A stretch of DNA of 35,482 bases from Candidatus Saccharimonadota bacterium. GTDB taxonomy: Bacteria > Patescibacteriota > Saccharimonadia > Saccharimonadales > Saccharimonadaceae. The stretch is from positions 1 to 35,482 of the forward strand of contig JAFWLZ010000031.1 of the NCBI GenBank assembly GCA_017510835.1, in the 5' to 3' direction. This document shows positions 30,369 to 35,482 of this stretch, piece by piece; the stretch's first letter is position 1; every line of letters begins with the position of its first letter. The notes beneath the pieces were generated by a model. It was not told the origin of the DNA. It saw only the letters and a list, made by a program, of their open reading frames with translations, and made no database searches. Made by a program: the position numbers and the translations under genes.

Positions 30369-32146
30369 AAAAGATTATATTTAGTATCCTAGCCGCTCTC
30401 CTAATTTGTCAGCCAGTTTTTGCAACCATTCCAAATGAAGATGTTCTTGATTATTTCGATAAAAACGGTATTTACTATTATAACCCTGACGGAAGCAACG
30501 ATTCATGCAATTCTACTACAACAACTTTGTCCGGTTCCGATGTACCAGAAAAAATATGGAATTTCTATATCGAAAATGGTTTTACCGATGCGCAAGTAGC
30601 CGGAATTCTTGGTAATGGCATGGTCGAAACCGGTCTCGAACCAACCCGCGCTAGCAATTCAACTTATTGGGGCTTATTCCAATGGAGCTATGGTCGTAAA
30701 GAAACGCTTTTTTCTAAACTTCGTGAAGCAGGGCTTGAAAAATATACTTCTTCCGAATATTGGCCATCTGGTGGTTACAAAAAAATCCCAGAAAGTGATC
30801 TTGATAAGCTCCTTAAGATTGAACTAGAAGATACACTTGCCGATAATTATCTCGATTGGCAAGGGGAGTTAAAGAAACAAAATGAGCCGGAAGCTGCAGC
30901 AGAAGTCTTCCTAACTCTCTTCGAGCGCGCTGTCGGCGGCACGGATGAAATTTTATACTACGCACCTTTTGTCGGTATAAAATACCAAGGCACAAAAAAG
31001 CGTCGTGAATATGCCCGCGAGTATTTCGATAAATATTCCGGTAAAGGTACCGTCACTTCCGGCGCAACCGGCACTGTTGAAAATGGCAAAAATCTCAGTA
31101 TTATAGGAGATTCAATCACAGTTAGATCTAATCTAAAAATCCTTGAAAAATTCTCCGAACTTTCCTCTGAAGATGTGAATGCAAAAAATGGTCGTGGCTG
31201 GGATGAAGGAGTTGAAATTGCAAAAAATATGGATCTTAACGACACCGTGATTTTTGCACTCGGCACTAATACAAAAAATCTCACCGACGATCAAATCACT
31301 AATGCCTTAAATGCAATTGGTACTGACAAAAAAATAGTATTTGTCACTAATTACGATAAAACCAATGAAAGTATATATGATTCAAATAACGAAAAATTCC
31401 TTAGTGTTGCGAAGAAAAATTCTAATATTATCGTAGCCGACTGGAAAACCACAGTCAGTAAGAGCCCGGATACTTATATGGCCGATTATGTTCACCCGAA
31501 TGAAGCAGGAGAAACTCTCTTCGCCGAAACACTCTACGATGCAATTAATAGCAACACAAATGAAAATGGTTGTAGTGTTAGCGGCGAATTCACCTCGCTC
31601 GTTAAAGCCTACGCCTGGCCAGAATATCATAAAGCTCCATACACGAATCGTATGCCGGATTATGCCCAAGCAGTAACAACCTCTATTAGTGAAGGACGCT
31701 ACGTTGGCGGCTCCGTTAATGGCGTGCCAGGTATTGACTGTGGTGGCTTCGTAACTATTCTCGCCCAAAATTCCGGACTCGCTTCTGATTACAACGACAC
31801 AAAAGGCGCCACCGACACTCAAGAAGCATGGGTCAAGAGCCATAACTGGACACTCCTTAATTCATCTACGTCTACAGCCGTAGACACAAGTATTCTTCAA
31901 GCTGGCGACGTTGCCTTTACGAATGGCCATACCTTTATTTATGTTGGCGAAATAGATGGCTTTGATTCAAACATCGCCTCTGCATCTTACGGTTCTAGTT
32001 CCGCCCGCGCACCAATGGCGGGACATGAAAGCTTGATTTCTGGTAATGGTAGTATTGTACGTTGGTATCGTAAACCAAACTTTACTACCAGTAACGGTAC
32101 TTCACTAAAAACAAATATAGAGAATAAAGTATATGACAAAGACTAA
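30365..32146 (+). CDS. secreted three-domain peptidoglycan hydrolase: lysozyme-like, SGNH, NlpC/P60-like (593 aa)
   Basis: After a signal peptide (1-20, MKKIIFSILAALLICQPVFA) the protein has three enzyme-like domains. Residues about 55-225 match phage-tail-type lysozymes (IWNFYIENGFTDAQVAGILGN, with probable catalytic E88 in MVETGLEP, then YWGLFQWS). Residues about 240-390 are SGNH hydrolase-like (IIGDSI with S250, GTN around 300, DYVH with D374 and H377), a fold used by sugar O-deacetylases among others. Residues about 415-575 resemble NlpC/P60 or CHAP peptidases (GIDCGGF with C459, GDVAFTNGHTFIYVG with H522). A muralytic protein in a secretion operon would normally make room for the apparatus (VirB1-like). 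Three activities in one chain could also act on another cell's wall. It overlaps the neighbours on both sides. Confidence 0.85.
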   Translation: MKKIIFSILAALLICQPVFATIPNEDVLDYFDKNGIYYYNPDGSNDSCNSTTTTLSGSDVPEKIWNFYIENGFTDAQVAGILGNGMVETGLEPTRASNSTYWGLFQWSYGRKETLFSKLREAGLEKYTSSEYWPSGGYKKIPESDLDKLLKIELEDTLADNYLDWQGELKKQNEPEAAAEVFLTLFERAVGGTDEILYYAPFVGIKYQGTKKRREYAREYFDKYSGKGTVTSGATGTVENGKNLSIIGDSITVRSNLKILEKFSELSSEDVNAKNGRGWDEGVEIAKNMDLNDTVIFALGTNTKNLTDDQITNALNAIGTDKKIVFVTNYDKTNESIYDSNNEKFLSVAKKNSNIIVADWKTTVSKSPDTYMADYVHPNEAGETLFAETLYDAINSNTNENGCSVSGEFTSLVKAYAWPEYHKAPYTNRMPDYAQAVTTSISEGRYVGGSVNGVPGIDCGGFVTILAQNSGLASDYNDTKGATDTQEAWVKSHNWTLLNSSTSTAVDTSILQAGDVAFTNGHTFIYVGEIDGFDSNIASASYGSSSARAPMAGHESLISGNGSIVRWYRKPNFTTSNGTSLKTNIENKVYDKD

Positions 32147-33047
32147 AAAACAACCCCTAGCAAAAAACGTTAAAATTCGTATTTTAATTATTTTTATAGT
32201 TTTCACATTTATTGTTATCTATTCCGCCGCAAACTTAATATATAGAGCAGGAAAGACAAAAGTAACAATCCAAATCGCTCCAAATGACGTCGTAATTACA
32301 ATCAACGACACTCGCGTCAGTAATAAAAGTGATTGCTGGCTTACTCCGGGAAAATATCACTTAGTAGCACAAAGCAATGAACACCTCTCAACTTATGAAC
32401 GTGATTTTGAAGTCCAAGATGAGCCACTCAAAATTTACGCTACTCTTAGTGCACTCGACGATGAAGGGCGCCAATTTATCGAAAAACATCGCCAGGAATT
32501 CGTAACCGTCGAAGGATTAATTGGGGCTCAATTAAATACAGAAGGCGAAAAAGAACGAAATGAAAATCCAATCCTTAATCACCTTCCAATCAATACTGCT
32601 CTATATTCAATTAGCTACGAATATAATACAGACGATCAATTGATTATAAACGTCAAAACTGAACCAGAATATATAGATATAGTCGTAGAAAAATTAAAGA
32701 CATTTAAAGATATTAATATTAGTTCATTAAATATTATTTTCCATAATGAAAATATTTTCAAAAAATATCAAAAGAACTCAGAAGAAGATATAAAACAATT
32801 CATAAAAACCGCCTACAACCTACCAAGCAATTATAAAATTAATGAGATTAAACAATTAGGCGATTATTACTACACGACTATTTATATAGATGATTATAAA
32901 AACAACTTACATTATGCTCATTATCGAATCATCTTAAAGAAAGATGAAAATAGCTGGAAACAAATAACCACTCCGCAACCAATTTTGACAACTTATAATA
33001 CTCCAGACGTATCTAAAGATATTCTAGATATTATAAATTCATATTAG
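32133..33047 (+). CDS. membrane-anchored protein with PEGA-like domain (304 aa)
   Basis: A basic N-terminus and one transmembrane helix (about residues 17-38, ILIIFIVFTFIVIYSAANLIY) anchor an extracytoplasmic part. Residues about 45-105 (VTIQIAPNDVVITINDTRVSNKSDCWLTPGKYHLVA) have the strand pattern of PEGA-type surface domains. The rest is an alpha/beta domain without recognisable catalytic residues. It overlaps the end of the hydrolase gene by 14 bp and converges on recF with a 17-bp overlap. It is much more AT-rich than the genes to its left. It may be the last gene of the secretion operon. Confidence 0.75.
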   Translation: MTKTKKQPLAKNVKIRILIIFIVFTFIVIYSAANLIYRAGKTKVTIQIAPNDVVITINDTRVSNKSDCWLTPGKYHLVAQSNEHLSTYERDFEVQDEPLKIYATLSALDDEGRQFIEKHRQEFVTVEGLIGAQLNTEGEKERNENPILNHLPINTALYSISYEYNTDDQLIINVKTEPEYIDIVVEKLKTFKDINISSLNIIFHNENIFKKYQKNSEEDIKQFIKTAYNLPSNYKINEIKQLGDYYYTTIYIDDYKNNLHYAHYRIILKKDENSWKQITTPQPILTTYNTPDVSKDILDIINSY

Positions 33048-34056
33048 CCGTCATATTAGCTGGAATATTTGTACTCGTAATAATCATTTGATAATTATGA
33101 AAATTTTTCACAAGATATTTTTGACGCATCTCGTCTAATTCAGAGAATATATCATCTAGAAGCACTACTGGTTGCTTTCCGGTTTCTTGCTCGAGGATTT
33201 CCGCTTCAATGAATTTAAGAGCTAAAATAATACTTCTCATCTCACCACGCGAAGCAGAACCGTCCGCATCTTTTCCATTAAAACAAAAGATATAATCATC
33301 CCTATGTGCACCAAAAGTCGTATATCCTAATACTCGATCTTTTTGAAAATTTTTATTTAATTCACTTAAATACTTATTTTCATCAATCTTTTCACCGGTA
33401 TATTCTATACTACACTCATCTTCATTTTTTGCTATTTCACGATAGTTGTTAGTTATTTTTTCATTAATTTTCTCAATAATTTCGTTTCGTATTTTTCTGA
33501 GTTCAGTTCCATATTGAGCGCATAAAACATCCCATGAAAACAAATCATCCGTCGATAAATCTTCTTGTTTTAAAAGATCATTTCTTTGTTTTAAAGCCTT
33601 ATTATAGCGACTAAGCGCAACTGAATAATTATTATTAATTTGCTTAAATAATTCATCAAAATAATCACGCCTCCTAGAAGGGGATGATTCTATTAAGTAA
33701 ATATTATTTGGCTCAAAAAGCACTACTGGATAACGATTTTTCTTCGGTAAACGAATTGATTTTTTGCCATCAATTTCAAAACTTTTCTTATCACTCTTAC
33801 CATCATATCTAATTATGATTTTTTGAGCATCGCATAAATCTATTTCAGCACGATAAAATTCCTCTTCACGCCTCATTATATCTCTATCAACCGCCCTAAA
33901 ACTTTTTCCTCGCAGCGCTAAATATATTGCCTCTAGAACAGAAGTTTTTCCACTTCCATTTTCACCTATAATTAAAGTAGTTGATCGATTACAATCGAGC
34001 TCAAAATTATCATGACAGCGATAATTTGTTAATTTAATTTTCTGAATTATATTCAT
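33031..34056 (-). CDS. recF: DNA replication and repair protein RecF
   Basis: RecF is an SMC-like ATPase that helps load RecA at gaps. The Walker A motif is GENGSGKT (31-38), the signature is SASRGEMRS, and the Walker B is PVVLLDDIFSELDE, with the coiled region around 150-240. YRCHDNFELD at the N-terminus and TSTN near the end are typical. The length of 341 residues is slightly short. Its ATG overlaps the dnaN stop codon (TAATG). The codon use is clearly AT-rich. Its 3' end overlaps the convergent gene by 17 bp without a terminator. Confidence 0.96.
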   Translation of the reverse strand: MNIIQKIKLTNYRCHDNFELDCNRSTTLIIGENGSGKTSVLEAIYLALRGKSFRAVDRDIMRREEEFYRAEIDLCDAQKIIIRYDGKSDKKSFEIDGKKSIRLPKKNRYPVVLFEPNNIYLIESSPSRRRDYFDELFKQINNNYSVALSRYNKALKQRNDLLKQEDLSTDDLFSWDVLCAQYGTELRKIRNEIIEKINEKITNNYREIAKNEDECSIEYTGEKIDENKYLSELNKNFQKDRVLGYTTFGAHRDDYIFCFNGKDADGSASRGEMRSIILALKFIEAEILEQETGKQPVVLLDDIFSELDEMRQKYLVKNFHNYQMIITSTNIPANMTANMNL

Positions 34057-35159
34057 TAGCTCTTAAGAGGCATAATAATATGCGTATAATCCTGATTTTT
34101 ACTATTCTTAATAATAACCGGCGATAATTTTCCAGAAAAACAAAACTCTACTTCGTCTTCCGTAGTTGCATTTAATGCATCAAGTAGATAACGAGAATTT
34201 AAAGTAACCTTACCGTCTTCTTTTACTTCTGCTTCCATTGCAGCAGAGTTTTCACCTAACTCACTCGCGACTGCAGAAATACTAAAATTACCTTCATCTT
34301 TCTTTGCTTCACAAACTACCGATCCATTCGATTCTCGCGCAAATAAGGCAGCCACTTTCGTCATACGGACTAACTCAGTTTTATTTAATTTTACTTTTGC
34401 TTTCTCATTCTTCGGTATTAGCTGACGATAATCCGGGAAGCTTGCATCAATTAATTTTGAAGTAACCTCAATCTCTCCCATTCTAAATTGAATTTGCGAA
34501 TCAATAATCATCACTTCAATTTCTTCCATACTATCAGAAAGGGAACTAAGCACCTCTCTTAATGCTGTAGTTGGAATAATCGCTTTTACTTCACTCGTAA
34601 CATCATCTACGAACTTTTTATCTGCAAGTCTATAACCATCCGTCGCCGCAATATATAAAGCATTCTCAAAAGTATTAAAGAAAACACCAGTAAGAGCAGG
34701 GCGAGTCGTATCATTACTTGCTGCAATTATCACCTGATTAACTGCTTCTTTAAAGATATCTGTCGGAATCTTAAAGGTAACCGCATCTTTTTCATTAATA
34801 GTCGGTAGTTCAGGAAAATCATCCGCCAAAATACCATTAATAATAGATTTGTATTTACCGGCAGAAATAGTTAATTTTTCACCATCAGCCTTTAAAGTAA
34901 CTGGCTCCTTAGGAAGATTGGAAATAAAATCTGCTAATAATCTAGCTGGAACAGTAATAGTACCTTCATTTTTAACTTTTGCGTTTACAAACTCTACCGT
35001 CGCTAATTCTAAATTAGTAGCAGTTAAGACTAATTGTTTTCCTTCTGCGCGAAGAAGTACATTACTTAAGATCGGTAAACCTGCTTTAGTGCTTGCTGCT
35101 ACACGACTTACAATACTTAATGCTTTTGAAAGTCTTTCTTGTAAAACCTCAACCTCCAT
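34056..35159 (-). CDS. dnaN: DNA polymerase III beta subunit (sliding clamp)
   Basis: The clamp encircles DNA and tethers the replicative polymerase. The three clamp domains can be followed: LSKALSIVSRVAASTKAGLPILSNVLLRAEGKQLVLTATNLE, then the second domain with TDGYRLADKK and ALREVLSSL, then KTELVRMTKVAALFARES and the C-terminal SPVIIKNSKNQDYTHIIMPLKS. The length of 367 residues is typical. An AAAGGAGG site precedes the ATG. It lies directly next to the origin region, co-oriented with dnaA and recF, the usual bacterial order. Confidence 0.98.
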   Translation of the reverse strand: MEVEVLQERLSKALSIVSRVAASTKAGLPILSNVLLRAEGKQLVLTATNLELATVEFVNAKVKNEGTITVPARLLADFISNLPKEPVTLKADGEKLTISAGKYKSIINGILADDFPELPTINEKDAVTFKIPTDIFKEAVNQVIIAASNDTTRPALTGVFFNTFENALYIAATDGYRLADKKFVDDVTSEVKAIIPTTALREVLSSLSDSMEEIEVMIIDSQIQFRMGEIEVTSKLIDASFPDYRQLIPKNEKAKVKLNKTELVRMTKVAALFARESNGSVVCEAKKDEGNFSISAVASELGENSAAMEAEVKEDGKVTLNSRYLLDALNATTEDEVEFCFSGKLSPVIIKNSKNQDYTHIIMPLKS

Positions 35160-35171
35160 TTATCCTCCTTT

Positions 35172-35412
35172 TTAATAATTCCTTATATTAATAGTAGTAT
35201 TAGTAGAGCTATGTGGAAAACGTGTAAAACTCATTTTTAACAGATTAAAATATTCTTTTTTAGTTGTTAAAAATAGTTGCGCAAAACTACTCAAAACTCG
35301 TTTATTAGTGTGTGAAAAAATATTTTTATACACAAGTTTGGATTTTTGCACAATTAAATTCGACAATTTTTTCGCTAACTTTTTTACAGTCTTCTGAACA
35401 TCTTTTCCACAA
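35172..35412. other. oriC: origin of replication region (oriC) between dnaA and dnaN
   Basis: This AT-rich non-coding region between dnaA and dnaN has five exact matches to TTWTNCACA: TTTTCCACA on the minus strand at 35212-35220, TTTTTCACA on the minus strand at 35311-35319, TTATACACA on the plus strand at 35326-35334, TTTTGCACA on the plus strand at 35344-35352, and TTTTCCACA on the plus strand at 35403-35411. A near match follows the first (35221-35229). A DnaA-trio-like tract lies beside that pair. An open frame in this region (35172-35420) has no family resemblance and is probably not a gene. Confidence 0.85.
35182..35204 (-). other. DnaA-trio-like tract and unwinding region
   Basis: On the minus strand, after the paired DnaA boxes and a short mixed spacer, the bases read in triplets as CTA CTA ATA CTA CTA TTA ATA and then AT-rich sequence. 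This matches the DnaA-trio arrangement (3'-GAT-5' repeats on the opposite strand) by which DnaA is loaded onto single-stranded DNA. It ends close to the dnaN ribosome-binding site. Confidence 0.55.
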
Positions 35413-35482
35413 TTAGGCATAAATCTTACCTCTTAATTCAGATAATTGCTCACGGAGATTAAAATCTTCTTTTAATCTTTTA
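35413..35482 (-). CDS. dnaA: chromosomal replication initiator DnaA, last 22 codons (5' part outside window)
   Basis: The frame reads KRLKEDFNLREQLSELRGKIYA and then TAA (complement of 35413-35415), and is open to the window edge. A short charged helical tail of this kind, directly before a DnaA-box region and upstream of dnaN and recF on the same strand, fits the C-terminus of dnaA. The identification rests mainly on position, because the ATPase and DNA-binding domains are outside the window. The nearest DnaA box is only 2 bp beyond the stop codon. Confidence 0.7.
   Translation of the reverse strand, partial: KRLKEDFNLREQLSELRGKIYA

Noticed and set aside
35172-35420. 82-residue open frame on the minus strand between dnaA and dnaN
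   Set aside because: It overlaps the dnaA end and covers all DnaA boxes, has no ribosome-binding site that fits and shows no family resemblance, so it is read as the non-coding origin.

Overview
The window looks like chromosomal DNA from a Patescibacteria/CPR bacterium, most likely Candidatus Saccharibacteria (TM7). The reasons are very compact gene packing, many short orphan membrane or secreted proteins, a PrgI/VirB4-type secretion locus with a large family of pilin-like two-helix proteins, and a dnaA-oriC-dnaN-recF block at the right end. This placement is inference from gene content, because no rRNA gene is present. UGA is used as a stop by some genes, for example the ones ending at 7110 and 30368, so the code looks standard. 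One gene, comF, has an in-frame UGA.

Left part (1-6210). The 3' part of valS is followed by four orphan genes (2354-4738). Each has its own near-consensus TTGACA / 17 bp / TGCTAnnnT promoter, and the first three intergenic gaps are very short, two of them with a hairpin terminator before the next promoter. Next on the minus strand are a HIT hydrolase, a small protein with two MraZ/AbrB-like motifs, tRNA-Ser(CGA), a small acidic protein, and tRNA-Arg with an unusual GCG anticodon next to an imperfect inverted repeat.

Middle part (6379-15340). A Mur-ligase-like protein whose nucleotide-binding and catalytic residues are replaced is translationally coupled to a DDAH/amidinotransferase-like enzyme. 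Then come a membrane-anchored surface protein, a catalytically intact but N-terminally short MurE, a VanZ-like protein, the thyA-folA pair, groES-groEL under a CIRCE operator, two conserved hypothetical genes and tRNA-Ser(GCT).

Right part (15513-33047). This is a type IV secretion-like locus. Seven genes carry eight copies of a pilin-like two-helix domain: one on the plus strand, and six in a minus-strand cluster that includes one gene with two fused copies. comF and an Hsp20 gene sit between them. A divergent plus-strand operon encodes a VirB6/TrbL-like channel protein with a large soluble tail, a PrgI-like protein, a VirB4 N-domain-like protein, the VirB4 ATPase, a 927-residue membrane protein, a secreted three-domain peptidoglycan hydrolase (lysozyme-like, SGNH, NlpC/P60-like) and a PEGA-like membrane protein. 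No coupling ATPase, relaxase or VirB11 is seen in the window. The locus therefore fits an envelope-spanning secretion or attachment apparatus better than a self-transmissible element, but genes outside the window cannot be excluded.

Right end (33031-35482). recF and dnaN lie on the minus strand, then oriC with five consensus DnaA boxes and a DnaA-trio-like tract, then the last codons of dnaA. Base and codon composition becomes much more AT-rich over the last few kilobases. Throughout the window, several genes appear to have leaderless transcripts with an extended -10 element 6-9 bp before the start codon, and several terminators are embedded in the 3' ends of coding sequences.
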